From the NCBI RefSeq assembly GCF_000315015.1, contig NZ_BAEP01000062.1, forward strand, positions 62,001 through 126,000: a stretch of 64,000 nucleotides of DNA. Reading direction: 5' to 3'. This document shows positions 26,785 to 36,500 of the stretch, piece by piece. The DNA comes from Paraglaciecola mesophila KMM 241. GTDB lineage: Bacteria; Pseudomonadota; Gammaproteobacteria; Enterobacterales; Alteromonadaceae. Position 1 is the first letter of the stretch, and the number at the start of each line of letters is the position of its first letter. The translations under genes and the position numbers were made by a program. Under the pieces are notes generated by a model. That model saw only the letters and a list, made by a program, of their open reading frames with translations. It was not told the origin of the DNA and did not search any database.

Positions 26785-26800
26785 TCTCAGTTGACTGAGA
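26785..26800. promoter_or_regulatory. Candidate PspF upstream activating site
   Basis: TCTCAGT-TG-ACTGAGA is a perfect 16-bp inverted repeat about 50-60 bases upstream of the -24 element of the pspA promoter. That is where PspF enhancer sites lie. It also lies about 60 bases upstream of pspF, so it could give negative autoregulation. Confidence 0.5.
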
Positions 26801-26861
26801 TCTACAATTATAATTACATACACCACAAGTTAGTCGATTAGACCACTTTTTGAGGATATTG

Positions 26862-27974
26862 ATGAACCGCTTTCGCCAACAAGATAATTTGTTAGGACAA
26901 TCCAATAGTTTCCTCGAAGTGTTAGAACAAATATCGCAAATTGCGCCGCTAAATAAACCTGTATTGATTATTGGCGAGCGAGGCACAGGTAAAGAAGGTG
27001 TAGCCGCCCGATTGCACTTTTTGTCTAAACGCTGGGACCAAACCTATTCCAAGCTCAACTGCGCTGCGCTGAGTGAAAGTTTGCTTGAGAGCGAACTCTT
27101 CGGCTACGAAGCGGGTGCATTTACCGGCGCAGCTAAAAGAAGAGAGGGTCGATTTGAGGCGGCAGATAACGGTACCCTTTTTTTAGACGAGCTGGCGAAC
27201 ACATCAGGGTTGATTCAAGAGAAATTATTACGGGTTATCGAATACGGTGAATTTGAACGAGTGGGTGGTTCAAAGAGTGTAAAAGTAGATATTCGCTTGA
27301 TCGCAGCCACCAATGAGGACTTACCAGGGCTCGCCCAAACAGGGGAGTTCAGAGCTGACCTTCTCGACAGACTAGCGTTTGATGTTATTACCCTGCCCCC
27401 ACTTCGTGAACGCAAAGATGACATCATGATGCTAGCTGAACATTTTGCGATCAATATGGCGCGAGAACTCGAAATGGAAGTATTTAGTGGTTTTACTGAA
27501 AAAGCTAAACGCACCTTGCTTGAATATCAATGGCCAGGCAACATTCGAGAACTTAAAAACGTTGTCGAGCGCGCAGTGTATCGTGCTAATAACCCTGATA
27601 TTCCAGTGCATAATATTATACTCGACCCATTTGAGTCCATATATCGCCCTGCCACAAGAATGCGTACTGCCGATAGAATAAAAATCCCAGATGCATCAGT
27701 AGTAGATATTGCACCTACAACAACGGCCCCCCAAGCGAATTCAATTGATACCGAACTCAACTCTACTGGCTTGAACTCAAATAGCTTTCATTTTCCAGTT
27801 GATTTGAAAGAGCTTTCACAAGACTTTGAAATTGATTTAATCAAGCAGGCCCTTGCTGATAGCCAATACAATCAAAAGAAAACCGCGGAACGATTGTCTC
27901 TAACGTACCATCAATTACGCGGCTATCTAAAGAAATACAATTTGCTTGATACCCCACCAGAAGACAGAGAATAA
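26862..27974 (+). CDS. pspF: PspF sigma-54 enhancer-binding activator
   Basis: I start at 26862 (MNRFRQQ, 370 residues), preceded by GAGG six bases away; a TTG at 26850 is also open. There is no receiver domain. AAA+ motifs are Walker A GERGTGKE (38-45), GAFTGA (85-90, intact) and Walker B LFLDEL. The C-terminal helix-turn-helix is KKTAERLSLTYHQLRGYLKKY. A linker of about 60 residues between AAA+ and HTH makes it longer than E. coli PspF (325). It activates pspABC and is held off by PspA. The gene runs straight into sapA five bases later. Confidence 0.94.
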   Translation: MNRFRQQDNLLGQSNSFLEVLEQISQIAPLNKPVLIIGERGTGKEGVAARLHFLSKRWDQTYSKLNCAALSESLLESELFGYEAGAFTGAAKRREGRFEAADNGTLFLDELANTSGLIQEKLLRVIEYGEFERVGGSKSVKVDIRLIAATNEDLPGLAQTGEFRADLLDRLAFDVITLPPLRERKDDIMMLAEHFAINMARELEMEVFSGFTEKAKRTLLEYQWPGNIRELKNVVERAVYRANNPDIPVHNIILDPFESIYRPATRMRTADRIKIPDASVVDIAPTTTAPQANSIDTELNSTGLNSNSFHFPVDLKELSQDFEIDLIKQALADSQYNQKKTAERLSLTYHQLRGYLKKYNLLDTPPEDRE

Positions 27975-27979
27975 CGGTC

Positions 27980-29614
27980 ATGAATTACGCTTGGCTGGCC
28001 TCTTCCTCCGTTATGTTTTTCAGCATGTTAGTAACCATATCATTGACGTTAATTGGCTGTAGTCCTGAGACCAGCGAGTACCAGCAACCCAATGGCATTA
28101 TTTATTGCTCAGAGGGCAATCCAGCCAGTTTCAACCCTCAACTTGATACGTCGGGCACCACAGTTGACGTATCATCTCATCAAATTTATGACCGTCTGCT
28201 TGATTTCGACCTGGTCACCGGGGAAATCATTTCTGGCCTTGCCAGCAGCTGGATAACCAGCGTTGATGGCTTGACCTATACTTTTCAACTGCGAAAAGAT
28301 ATTGCTTTCCACAGTACCGGTTATTTTACCCCAACCCGTTCATTTGATGCTGATGATGTGGTGTTTAGTTTTAATCGCTGGCGCGACAAGAACCACCCTT
28401 ACCATGATGTATCAGGTGGGCGTTATCCTTATATTAATAGCGTTGGCTTGGGCGACCTTATCAGCGATATTAAACGCATAAACAGGTACCGAGTCGAAAT
28501 CACACTAGTACGCCCTGAAAGCTCTTTTTTAGCCAATTTGGCCACCGATTTCTCGATTATATTATCCGCTGAATATGCTGAAAAGCTTGCGGCTGCTGGC
28601 ACACCCGATCTAATAGATACGCATCCTGTGGGCACGGGGCCATTCAAATTTAATAGCTTTAGACAAGACAGATATGTACGTTTTGATGCTCACCCTGAAT
28701 ATTGGCGCGAGCGCAGCACAACGCAACAACTTATTTTCGACATTACTCCTTCAAGCTCATTACGCTTGGCAAAGCTCATGACTGGCGAATGCGACTCAAT
28801 GGCTTTTCCAACACACAGTCAACTAGATATCATCCGTAAGCGAAAGGAATTAACGCTCGATGAAAAACCTGGGTTAAATATAGGTTTTTGGGCATTTAAC
28901 ACCACTAAGCCACCATTTGATAAACCAGAGGTACGCCGTGCACTGGCCATGGCCATTGATAAAAACGCGCTTATGGAAGCGATTTATTTTGGGAGTGCGA
29001 TCCCTGCAACATCCATTATTCCTCCTTCATCGTGGGCCTTTCAACCAGATACCAGATCATCCACTTTTAATCCTTTAGCTGCAGCTAAATTATTGCGTGA
29101 AAATGGTGTTGAGGAAGGGTTTAGTATGACTATTTGGGCAATGCCCGTTGAGCGAGCTTACAATCCTAACGCCATGAAAATGGCCGAATTAATGCAGCGC
29201 TATCTGCGAAATGTTGGTATTGATGCCAATATTGTCAGCTACGAATGGTCAACCTTTCGAGCCAGGCTAAATCAAGGATTGCATGATTCCGTGTTAATTG
29301 GCTGGTCTGCTGATAACGGCGATCCCGATAATTTTTTCAGGCCGCTACTCACATGCTCAGCTATAGCCTCAGGCACAAACCGCGCTCGTTGGTGCTCCAA
29401 GGAATACGACAAGTTAATTGACCAAGCGCTCAATTACACTGCACAGGAAGACCGAGCGTATTTTTATAGTAAAGCAATTGAACTGATTAATGAGCAAATG
29501 CCACTCATGCCTATTGCTCACGCATTTCGCTATCAAGCGTATCGGGACAATGTAACTGGCATTGAAATAAACCCATATGGCGGCATTCAGTTTAGAAACG
29601 TGGGTAAGCAATAA
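27980..29614 (+). CDS. sapA: SapA-like peptide ABC-transporter substrate-binding lipoprotein
   Basis: A protein of 544 residues of the SBP_bac_5 (oligopeptide/dipeptide-binding) family. A hydrophobic signal is followed by a lipobox Leu-Ile-Gly-Cys at about 24-27, so it is probably a lipoprotein. Family landmarks include SEGNPASFNPQLDTSG near the mature N terminus, ATDFSIILSAEYAE, and FNTTKPPFDKPEVRRALAMAIDK. It heads sapABCDF, five bases after pspF. E. coli SapA is a non-lipoprotein periplasmic protein linked to antimicrobial-peptide resistance; the ligand here is not known. Confidence 0.9.
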   Translation: MNYAWLASSSVMFFSMLVTISLTLIGCSPETSEYQQPNGIIYCSEGNPASFNPQLDTSGTTVDVSSHQIYDRLLDFDLVTGEIISGLASSWITSVDGLTYTFQLRKDIAFHSTGYFTPTRSFDADDVVFSFNRWRDKNHPYHDVSGGRYPYINSVGLGDLISDIKRINRYRVEITLVRPESSFLANLATDFSIILSAEYAEKLAAAGTPDLIDTHPVGTGPFKFNSFRQDRYVRFDAHPEYWRERSTTQQLIFDITPSSSLRLAKLMTGECDSMAFPTHSQLDIIRKRKELTLDEKPGLNIGFWAFNTTKPPFDKPEVRRALAMAIDKNALMEAIYFGSAIPATSIIPPSSWAFQPDTRSSTFNPLAAAKLLRENGVEEGFSMTIWAMPVERAYNPNAMKMAELMQRYLRNVGIDANIVSYEWSTFRARLNQGLHDSVLIGWSADNGDPDNFFRPLLTCSAIASGTNRARWCSKEYDKLIDQALNYTAQEDRAYFYSKAIELINEQMPLMPIAHAFRYQAYRDNVTGIEINPYGGIQFRNVGKQ

Positions 29615-30645
29615 TGCTGAAGATTATACTGCGTCACGTTAGCTTACTGATATTGACCTTATTTATTTTGAGTTTTTTCTCATTCTCTTTGGCGTATTTA
29701 TTTCCAGGCGATCCCTTGGTGAATTTAACCGGTATACGCGATAGCTCTGAGCAAGGGTATGCTATTTTGGCTAAGCAATACGCTATGCAAGGCTCCTTCT
29801 TGAGCCAATATTGGGAGTACGTTAACCATCTATTTTCTGGAAACTGGGGGCTGAGTTTTAGCTCTGGCTTGCCGTTAGCAGAAGAAATCAGCCGCTCACT
29901 GGCAGCCAGCGTTGAGCTTAGCGCATATGCATTGATTGTTTCTTTTGTTGTTGGTTTACCCTTGGGCTTTCTCGCGGGCTTACGGCACCATAAATTGACC
30001 GACTTTGCTCTATTGACCACCAGCGTAATTGGATACTCTATTCCCGTATTTTGGGCAGCCTTAATCGCTATTTTAATATTCTCGATTCAACTGGGCTGGT
30101 TTCCGCTTTCAGGCAGAATTAGTTTGCTTTACGATGTCCCCTACCAAACGGGATTCATTCTGATTGATATACTGTTAAGCGACTTACCCGACAAAGAATT
30201 TGCCTTTAAAGATGCGCTTCGTCATTTAGTCTTACCAAGTGTTTCGATCGCCATTGTAACCTGTACAATCGTTATGCGTATTACACGGCGCTCAGTGGTT
30301 GAGGTGATGAGCAGTGAATACATACAAGCGGCTTATGCTCGTGGCTTGAGCCCGAGACAAGTATTTTTGCGCCACGGAGTGAAAAATGCACTTATTCCAA
30401 TTTTACCCTTATTGGTTATGCAATTTACCACCTTGCTCACCAACGCTATGATTGTAGAAACCATATTCTCTTGGCCAGGCATTGGCAACGGACTCATTCA
30501 AGCTATTTACCAACGAGACTTTCCCGCTATTCGCGCTGGTATGTTAGCCGTATCTGCTTTGGTACTCACTTTTACCATTACGATAGATATGGTTATTCAA
30601 ATATTTGACCCTGCGGGCAGAAGGCCAGAAAATGCCACGTCTTAA
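29614..30645 (+). CDS. sapB: SapB ABC-transporter permease
   Basis: An OppB/DppB-type permease of 343 residues with an N-terminal membrane helix and about five more. The cytoplasmic EAA coupling loop is seen in EVMSSEYIQAAYARGLSPRQVFLRHGVKNALIPI. The insertion around residues 170-205 (YDVPYQTGFILIDILLSDLPDKE) is also a feature of SapB. Its ATG overlaps the sapA stop by one base (TAATG). It pairs with SapC in the membrane. Confidence 0.93.
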   Translation: MLKIILRHVSLLILTLFILSFFSFSLAYLFPGDPLVNLTGIRDSSEQGYAILAKQYAMQGSFLSQYWEYVNHLFSGNWGLSFSSGLPLAEEISRSLAASVELSAYALIVSFVVGLPLGFLAGLRHHKLTDFALLTTSVIGYSIPVFWAALIAILIFSIQLGWFPLSGRISLLYDVPYQTGFILIDILLSDLPDKEFAFKDALRHLVLPSVSIAIVTCTIVMRITRRSVVEVMSSEYIQAAYARGLSPRQVFLRHGVKNALIPILPLLVMQFTTLLTNAMIVETIFSWPGIGNGLIQAIYQRDFPAIRAGMLAVSALVLTFTITIDMVIQIFDPAGRRPENATS

Positions 30646-31525
30646 TTTATATCAAGAAGAGTATTATCCTTCCCCCATACAAAATACGTGGAAAGAATTT
30701 AAAGAGAATCATGCAGCCGTATTGAGCCTGTATTGCGTTATTTTCTTTATTTTTATTATGATTTTTGGCCCGTTCTTGGCGCCGTACGATCCATTGCAAC
30801 AAAATATTGATTTACTCTTAGTGCCCCCCGCTTGGGATAACAACGGTGATATCAGTTACTTATTTGGTACCGATGGTTTGGGCCGAGATATGCTATCGCG
30901 TATCATTTATGGCTGCAGAATGACATTTGGTATTAGCTTAGTGTTGGTCATCATCTCAATGCTGATAGGCGTCGCATTAGGCGCTATGGCCGGTATGAGT
31001 AAAGGGTTGCGCTCCAGCGTAGTAAACCACTTACTTGATTCGATCATGGCTATCCCTACTTTGCTTATTGCCATTATCATTATTGCCATTGTCGGTACGG
31101 GTCTTGTGAATAGCATGTGGGCTATTTCACTCGCGCTTATTCCGCAGTTTATTCATCAAACCCGAGACATAGTGCGCCAAAAAATGAAGAAAGAATATGT
31201 CCTGGCCGCTCAGCTAGATGGCGCGGGTAAAGTACATATATTTTTCAATTCGATTTTACCCAATATGGCTGAAATGTTAGTAGTGCAAGTGACCCTTTCG
31301 CTGTCAGTTGCCATATTGGATATCAGCGCATTAGGCTTTTTAAATTTAGGAGCGCAGGCCCCTTCACCCGAGCTTGGCGCGTTATTATCTGAAGGTTTAA
31401 CGACAGCCTACGTTGCCCCATGGAACATCGCGATTCCAGGAGGAGCAATATTCTTCATGATGATGTCCATTAACTTAGTCGGTGACGGATTACGCTCTGC
31501 CTTACGCTATAGGTTGTTACGCTAA
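30632..31525 (+). CDS. sapC: SapC ABC-transporter permease
   Basis: I start at 30632 (MPRLNLYQEEYY, 297 residues), overlapping sapB by 14 bases, with AAGG upstream; a frame from TTG at 30605 is unlikely. It is a DppC/OppC-type permease: N-terminal helix IFFIFIMIFGPFLAPYDP, GTDGLGRDMLSRIIYG (a DppC hallmark) and the EAA loop QKMKKEYVLAAQLDGAG. About six membrane helices. Confidence 0.93.
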   Translation: MPRLNLYQEEYYPSPIQNTWKEFKENHAAVLSLYCVIFFIFIMIFGPFLAPYDPLQQNIDLLLVPPAWDNNGDISYLFGTDGLGRDMLSRIIYGCRMTFGISLVLVIISMLIGVALGAMAGMSKGLRSSVVNHLLDSIMAIPTLLIAIIIIAIVGTGLVNSMWAISLALIPQFIHQTRDIVRQKMKKEYVLAAQLDGAGKVHIFFNSILPNMAEMLVVQVTLSLSVAILDISALGFLNLGAQAPSPELGALLSEGLTTAYVAPWNIAIPGGAIFFMMMSINLVGDGLRSALRYRLLR

Positions 31526-32520
31526 TGAGCCTACTGGATATTAAGAATCTCACACTGGAAATTGACTCTCAAAGCGGCTGGATCAAAGCTCTCGACAAAA
31601 TTAACCTTGTCATTAACGAAGGGCAGATCCACGCTTTAGTAGGTGAATCAGGGTCGGGGAAAAGTATCATTGTCAAAGCGATTGTTGGCGCCATTTCGGA
31701 TCGTTGGCGTATCACTGCCGATAGGATGACGTGGCGTGGCCAAGACTTACTAAAAATGTCAGTGCGAGAGCGGCGTAAAATTATCCGCTCGGATATTTCG
31801 GTTATTTTCCAGAATCCGAAGAGCTCGCTTGATCCCATAGTGACCTTAGGGGATCAATTAAAAGAAGTCATATTAGCCACCCGTTTAGAAAAAGGCATGT
31901 TTTGGAATCGCGCAAAAGCCCGTAAGAAATATGCCTCTGAGCTACTCCACCGCGTAGGGATTAAAGATCATGAGGTATATATGCGCAGCTTACCTCACCA
32001 AATCCCTAATGACGTTTGTCAGAAATTTATGATTGCTATGGCACTTGCTTCACAACCTAAATTGGTGATTGCAGATGATCCTACCCGTGGCATGGAAATA
32101 ACTGACAAAAGCCAGATTTTGAAGCTGCTCAGTCGGGTTAATAAGGTACGTAAACTAAGCATTCTTTTTGTGAGCCACGACTTACTAGCAATCTCCAGTA
32201 TGGCTGACCATATGACGGTACTTTATTGTGGCCAGACGGTGGAAAGCGGACGCATGTCGCAATTACGTAAGCGTGCTTTGCATCCTTACACTAAAGCACT
32301 GTTAGAAAGCGCCCCTAGTTTTCGCACGGACTTAGCACCTAAGTCGCCGCTGAGCTCATTAGGAGGAACGATTCCCTCATTTCAACATTTACCTATTGGC
32401 TGTCGCTTAGGGCCACGCTGCCCGAGGGCTCGCAGAGAATGCGTGAAAGTGCCTGAAGTGAGGCGCATTCACGAACATACTTACAGCTGCCATTTTCCTT
32501 TGCATCGAGACCAGAAGTGA
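31525..32520 (+). CDS. sapD: SapD-like ABC-transporter ATP-binding protein with atypical motifs
   Basis: A protein of 331 residues of the DppD/OppD type. Walker A is GESGSGKS (40-47), Q-loop FQNPKSSLDP and a C-terminal Cys-containing domain (CRLGPRCPRARREC) typical of peptide-transporter ATPases. The signature position reads LPHQIPNDVCQKFMIAMAL rather than LSGGQ, and Walker B is VIADDPT with Asp185 where the catalytic Glu belongs. E. coli SapD also has a weak signature (TEGECQK) but keeps ADEPT. The sister SapF looks canonical, so ATP hydrolysis may be asymmetric. The start overlaps sapC in TAATG. Confidence 0.9.
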   Translation: MSLLDIKNLTLEIDSQSGWIKALDKINLVINEGQIHALVGESGSGKSIIVKAIVGAISDRWRITADRMTWRGQDLLKMSVRERRKIIRSDISVIFQNPKSSLDPIVTLGDQLKEVILATRLEKGMFWNRAKARKKYASELLHRVGIKDHEVYMRSLPHQIPNDVCQKFMIAMALASQPKLVIADDPTRGMEITDKSQILKLLSRVNKVRKLSILFVSHDLLAISSMADHMTVLYCGQTVESGRMSQLRKRALHPYTKALLESAPSFRTDLAPKSPLSSLGGTIPSFQHLPIGCRLGPRCPRARRECVKVPEVRRIHEHTYSCHFPLHRDQK

Positions 32521-33302
32521 ACAACTTACTTTCAGTTGAAAATCTAACCTTTGAGAATTGTCACGGCAAACGATGGCAGAAAAAGGGAACTAAGTTTACG
32601 CTAGGCCCGGTTAATTTTAGCATTCAAGCAGGAGAGACCTTGGCTATTGTGGGGGCTAATGGCTCAGGCAAGTCCCTGCTTGCTAAGTTACTAGTAGGCC
32701 TCGAGCAACCTGATAGCGGCTCAATTTATCTGAATGAGAAAAAATTAGAGCAATATGACAACAAGCATCGTGTACTGAATATTCGCATGGTGTTTCAAAA
32801 CAGCAATGAATCACTTAACCCAGGTATTACCTTAGGCTCCATCTTAGAAGAGCCTTTAAAGCTAAACACTAATCTAGGTGCGCAAGCGCGAGTCGCTAAA
32901 GTCGAACAAACGTTAAGACAAGTAGGATTGCTGTCTGAACATCGTTTTTTTTACCGCCATATGCTCTCTGATGGGCAGCGCCAGCGTGTTGCGTTAGCAA
33001 GAGCGATTATTCTCAACCCTCAAGTGATAGTGGCCGACGAGCCGTTTGCGGCACTTGATCCCTCTGTGCGCTCTCAAACCGTCAATCTGTTACTGGAGCT
33101 ACAACGAGAGCTTGGCCTTGGCTTTATTTTTATCTCTCATAATTTAGGAATAGTGCGTCACATAAGTGACAAAATGCTAGTGATGAAACAAGGTAAGGTC
33201 GTTGAGTCGGGTAAAACGGAAGTCATTTTCCATTGGCCGAAAGACGACTACACCAAAAAATTGGTTCACGCCCATCAGGCCTTAATTGACGGCCAAGGCT
33301 AA
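32517..33302 (+). CDS. sapF: SapF ABC-transporter ATP-binding protein
   Basis: A protein of 261 residues of the DppF type. Walker A is GANGSGKS (46-53), Q-loop FQNSNESLNPG, signature LSDGQRQRVALARA, Walker B VIVADEPFAALD and H-loop ISHNLG: all canonical. It overlaps sapD by four bases and completes the sapABCDF transporter, whose E. coli counterpart (SapBCDF) is tied to peptide resistance and putrescine export. No terminator of its own is seen on the plus strand before the oad terminator hairpin at 33480-33507. Confidence 0.93.
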   Translation: MNNLLSVENLTFENCHGKRWQKKGTKFTLGPVNFSIQAGETLAIVGANGSGKSLLAKLLVGLEQPDSGSIYLNEKKLEQYDNKHRVLNIRMVFQNSNESLNPGITLGSILEEPLKLNTNLGAQARVAKVEQTLRQVGLLSEHRFFYRHMLSDGQRQRVALARAIILNPQVIVADEPFAALDPSVRSQTVNLLLELQRELGLGFIFISHNLGIVRHISDKMLVMKQGKVVESGKTEVIFHWPKDDYTKKLVHAHQALIDGQG

Positions 33303-33478
33303 TACCCAAACCAATAATACCAACCCGCATTAATAAGTGCGCTCTCGGAATTCGTCAACCGGATTTTGAACAAGGTGTCGATGTGTAGTAATGGTTGTTC
33401 CCTTTAAAATAGTCAGACCACAGAGCAAAAGCCGCTGGGGCATTCCCATCTGGGATGAAAAACAATACCCAATAAAAA
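33303..33478. repeat. Possible dispersed-repeat or decayed mobile-element remnant
   Basis: Between convergent operons lies non-coding DNA with a near-palindromic block CGCATTAATAAGTGCG (33327-33342) and a pseudo-coding minus frame (33330-33524) whose translation includes TTITTHRHLVQNPVDEFRE. The opening CAAACCAATAATACCAA and that peptide remind me of short non-coding repeats seen in several marine Alteromonadales, but I cannot confirm copy number from one window. No transposase or clear terminal inverted repeats are present. Confidence 0.25.
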
Positions 33479-33509
33479 AGGGCTTAGCAGCGTATGTTGC
33501 TAAGCCCTT
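33474..33509 (-). terminator. Terminator of the oad operon
   Basis: GGGCTTAGCA (33480-33489) and TGCTAAGCCC (33498-33507) form a perfect 10-bp stem with an eight-base loop; on the minus strand it is followed by six U residues. It lies about 35 bases past the oadB stop. The sap operon converges on it. Confidence 0.85.
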
Positions 33510-33539
33510 CCTAGTGGTGTACACAATTTTGTAGCGGGC

Positions 33540-34670
33540 TTACCCCACCAGTGCCAATAAGATACCCGCAGCCACTGCCGAGCCAAGTACGCCAGCCACG
33601 TTCGGGCCCATAGCATGCATCAGCAAGAAATTATGCGGATTAGTTTCAAGGCCTACTTTGTTAACGACTCGCGCGGCCATGGGCACAGCAGATACGCCAG
33701 CTGCGCCAATCAATGGATTAATTTTCTCGCTGGAAAGTTTACCCAAAGCTTTAGCCATCAAAATACCTGCCGCAGTACCAATTGAAAATGCAATTGCCCC
33801 TAAGCCCAAAATACCTAAGGTTTCGATGGTCAAAAACTTATCTGCTGATAATTTGGAGCCAACCGCTAAACCAAGAAATATCGTGACGATATTAATCAAT
33901 TCGTTCTGGGCAGTATTGCTTAAACGGTCAACCACTCCCGACTCTTTCATCAAATTACCTAAGCAGAACATCCCAACTAATGGGGTTGCCGAAGGTAAGA
34001 ATAAAATTGTCGCCAGTAAAACCGCTAACGGGAAGATGATTTTCTCACGTTTAGAGACCACTCTCAGTTGCGCCATCTTGATGTTACGTTCATCTTCAGT
34101 GGTCAATAAGCGCATTATTGGTGGCTGAATAATAGGCACCAACGCCATGTATGAATAAGCTGCAACGGCAATAGCACCTAATAATTCCGGCGCTAGTTTC
34201 GAGGCTAAAAATATTGCTGTTGGTCCATCAGCTCCGCCGATAATGGCAATTGCCGAAGCATCTTTTAACGTAAATTCAAACCCCGGGACCAGATTCAATG
34301 CAATCGCGCCAAACAAAGTACCGAAAATACCAAACTGTGCGGCAGCGCCCAGCAGCAGCATTCGGGGGTTAGCGATTAAGGCGCTAAAATCGGTCATAGC
34401 CCCCACCCCCATAAATATGAGTAGCGGGAACACCCCAGTTTCGATCCCTACATAATATATGTAGTAAAGCAGGCCGCCCGGATCGCTAAACCCTGCCAAT
34501 GGAATATTGGTTAAAATCGCACCAAACCCAATCGGTACGAGTAGTAAGGGCTCGAACTTCTTTACGATCGCCAAAAATAGCAACAAGCACCCAACGGCCA
34601 TCATTACAATCTGACCAATTTCGAAATGGGCTAACGACGTGCTTTGCCAAAGTAAGGTTAATTTATCCAT
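33540..34670 (-). CDS. oadB: Oxaloacetate decarboxylase beta subunit (Na+ pump)
   Basis: OadB decarboxylates carboxybiotin in the membrane and couples it to Na+ export. It is a 376-residue, highly hydrophobic protein with about nine membrane helices and the conserved [10 protein letters not shown] (145-154), whose Asp is part of the sodium site. The adjacent genes oadA and oadG complete the pump. It starts nine bases after the oadA stop. At 376 residues it is shorter than Klebsiella OadB (about 430) but keeps all family landmarks. Confidence 0.95.
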   Translation of the reverse strand: MDKLTLLWQSTSLAHFEIGQIVMMAVGCLLLFLAIVKKFEPLLLVPIGFGAILTNIPLAGFSDPGGLLYYIYYVGIETGVFPLLIFMGVGAMTDFSALIANPRMLLLGAAAQFGIFGTLFGAIALNLVPGFEFTLKDASAIAIIGGADGPTAIFLASKLAPELLGAIAVAAYSYMALVPIIQPPIMRLLTTEDERNIKMAQLRVVSKREKIIFPLAVLLATILFLPSATPLVGMFCLGNLMKESGVVDRLSNTAQNELINIVTIFLGLAVGSKLSADKFLTIETLGILGLGAIAFSIGTAAGILMAKALGKLSSEKINPLIGAAGVSAVPMAARVVNKVGLETNPHNFLLMHAMGPNVAGVLGSAVAAGILLALVG

Positions 34671-34679
34671 AAATAATCC

Positions 34680-36470
34680 CTACGCTAACGTCAGCATGGT
34701 TTGGCCTGACTGCACTGCATCACCTTCTTTAACCAATATATCTTGGATGGTACCTGAAGCGGTGGAGCGAATTTCGGTTTCCATTTTCATCGCTTCCATA
34801 ATGACAATCACATCGCCTTCACTGATTGAATCTCCTGGGCGCACGAGCAACTTGAAAACATTACCAGCTAGTGGTGCCACAACATCTTCACTTGCAGCGG
34901 ATACCGGCGCAGGTGTAGCAGGTGCATTATTTTGAGACGCTTTGTCTGCTACCTGAATATCTGTCAGCTCTCCACCTTGAGCCACTTCAACAGCGTAGAC
35001 TTTGCCATCAACTCTTACAGAGTAGGATTCTGTGGCTTTACTTGGTGTTACACTCACCGCTGCGCTAGGGTTAATATCGTCAGCAGAGGGTACGGGCTCA
35101 AATGCATCGGGGTTATGGCGATTCTTCAAGAATTTTAAGCCAATCTGAGGGAATAGCGCATAAGTTAGTACATCGTCTATCGCATTCTCAGCGAGCGTAA
35201 TCCCTTGCTCTTTAGCTTGATTTAGTAAATCTTGCTCTAAGGAGTCTAATTCATCATCCAATAAATCAGCTGGTCGGCAAGTTATTGCTTCTTTACCATC
35301 CAACACACGTGCTTGTAGCTCAGCATTCACTGGCGCAGCGGTGGCGCCATACTCACCTTTTAATACACCAGCCGTTTCTTTGGTAATGCTTTTATAGCGC
35401 TCGCCGGTTAGCACGTTAAGTACCGACTGTGTACCGACGATTTGAGAAGTAGGAGTAACAAGCGGAATAAAACCGAGGTCTTCGCGCACCCGAGGAATTT
35501 CCTTTAGGACTTCATCTAATTTGTCCTGAGCGCCTTGCTCAACTAACTGCGATTCCATGTTAGTCAACATACCGCCAGGCACCTGAGCTAATAAAATACG
35601 TGCATCCACCCCTTTTAAACTGCCTTCGAACTTAGCGTACTTTTTACGAACGTCTCGAAAGTAAGCTGCTATTTCTGCTAGTAAGGGTAAATCAAGGCCT
35701 GTGTCTCTTGGTGTATCTTCAACAATCGCCACCATGGTTTCTGTTGCACTATGGCCATACGTCATACTCATGGACGAGATGGACGTATCCAACATGTCGA
35801 TCCCTGCGTCAATCGCCTTCTGATAGGTTGCTGTACTCAAACCGGTAGTAGCATGACACTGCATGGCGATAGGCACGTTCACGGTCTCTTTGAGGCGCGT
35901 AATAAGCTCTTCACATACATACGGCTTAAGCAAACCGGCCATATCTTTTATGCAGATAGAATGTACACCCAAATCCTCTAACTGCTTTGCCATATCAAGC
36001 CACAGTGGCAACGAGTGCACGGGGCTTACGGTATATGAAATAGTGCCTTGGGCATGTGCGCCCACTTTGATTGCCGCACCTAGGGCGGTTTTGAGATTCC
36101 GAATGTCATTCATTGCGTCAAAAATACGAAAAACATCTACACCACTGGTGTGGGCACGCTCAACAAACTTTTCGACCACGTCGTCAGCATAATGTCGATA
36201 ACCCAACAGGTTTTGCCCGCGTAAAAGCATTTGCTGCTTAGTATTCGGCATAGCCTTTTTGAGCAAACGAATACGCTCCCAAGGATCCTCGCCTAAGTAG
36301 CGAATGCAGGAATCAAATGTTGCGCCGCCCCATGTTTCTAAAGACCAGTATCCGACCTGATCAAGCTTTGCCGCAATGGGCAGCATATCTTCAATACGCA
36401 TACGCGTAGCAAGTAATGATTGGTGTGCGTCACGCAGCACTACATCCGTGATGGCTAGAGGTTTTGACAT
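34680..36470 (-). CDS. oadA: Oxaloacetate decarboxylase alpha subunit, biotinylated
   Basis: A protein of 596 residues. The carboxyltransferase domain (about 1-460) begins [17 protein letters not shown] and contains the metal-site [10 protein letters not shown]. An Ala/Pro-rich linker follows, then a C-terminal biotinyl domain with EAMKMETE, the biotinylated Lys at about residue 562. It transfers CO2 from oxaloacetate to biotin, giving pyruvate. It lies between oadG and oadB, 30 bases after the oadG stop. Confidence 0.96.
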   Translation of the reverse strand: MSKPLAITDVVLRDAHQSLLATRMRIEDMLPIAAKLDQVGYWSLETWGGATFDSCIRYLGEDPWERIRLLKKAMPNTKQQMLLRGQNLLGYRHYADDVVEKFVERAHTSGVDVFRIFDAMNDIRNLKTALGAAIKVGAHAQGTISYTVSPVHSLPLWLDMAKQLEDLGVHSICIKDMAGLLKPYVCEELITRLKETVNVPIAMQCHATTGLSTATYQKAIDAGIDMLDTSISSMSMTYGHSATETMVAIVEDTPRDTGLDLPLLAEIAAYFRDVRKKYAKFEGSLKGVDARILLAQVPGGMLTNMESQLVEQGAQDKLDEVLKEIPRVREDLGFIPLVTPTSQIVGTQSVLNVLTGERYKSITKETAGVLKGEYGATAAPVNAELQARVLDGKEAITCRPADLLDDELDSLEQDLLNQAKEQGITLAENAIDDVLTYALFPQIGLKFLKNRHNPDAFEPVPSADDINPSAAVSVTPSKATESYSVRVDGKVYAVEVAQGGELTDIQVADKASQNNAPATPAPVSAASEDVVAPLAGNVFKLLVRPGDSISEGDVIVIMEAMKMETEIRSTASGTIQDILVKEGDAVQSGQTMLTLA

Positions 36471-36500
36471 CTTGGGTTCCTATTAAACAATAAGTAAAAA

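Noticed and set aside
33658-34128. 156-residue plus-strand frame opposite oadB
   Set aside because: Antisense shadow of a highly hydrophobic gene whose minus-strand product is clearly OadB.
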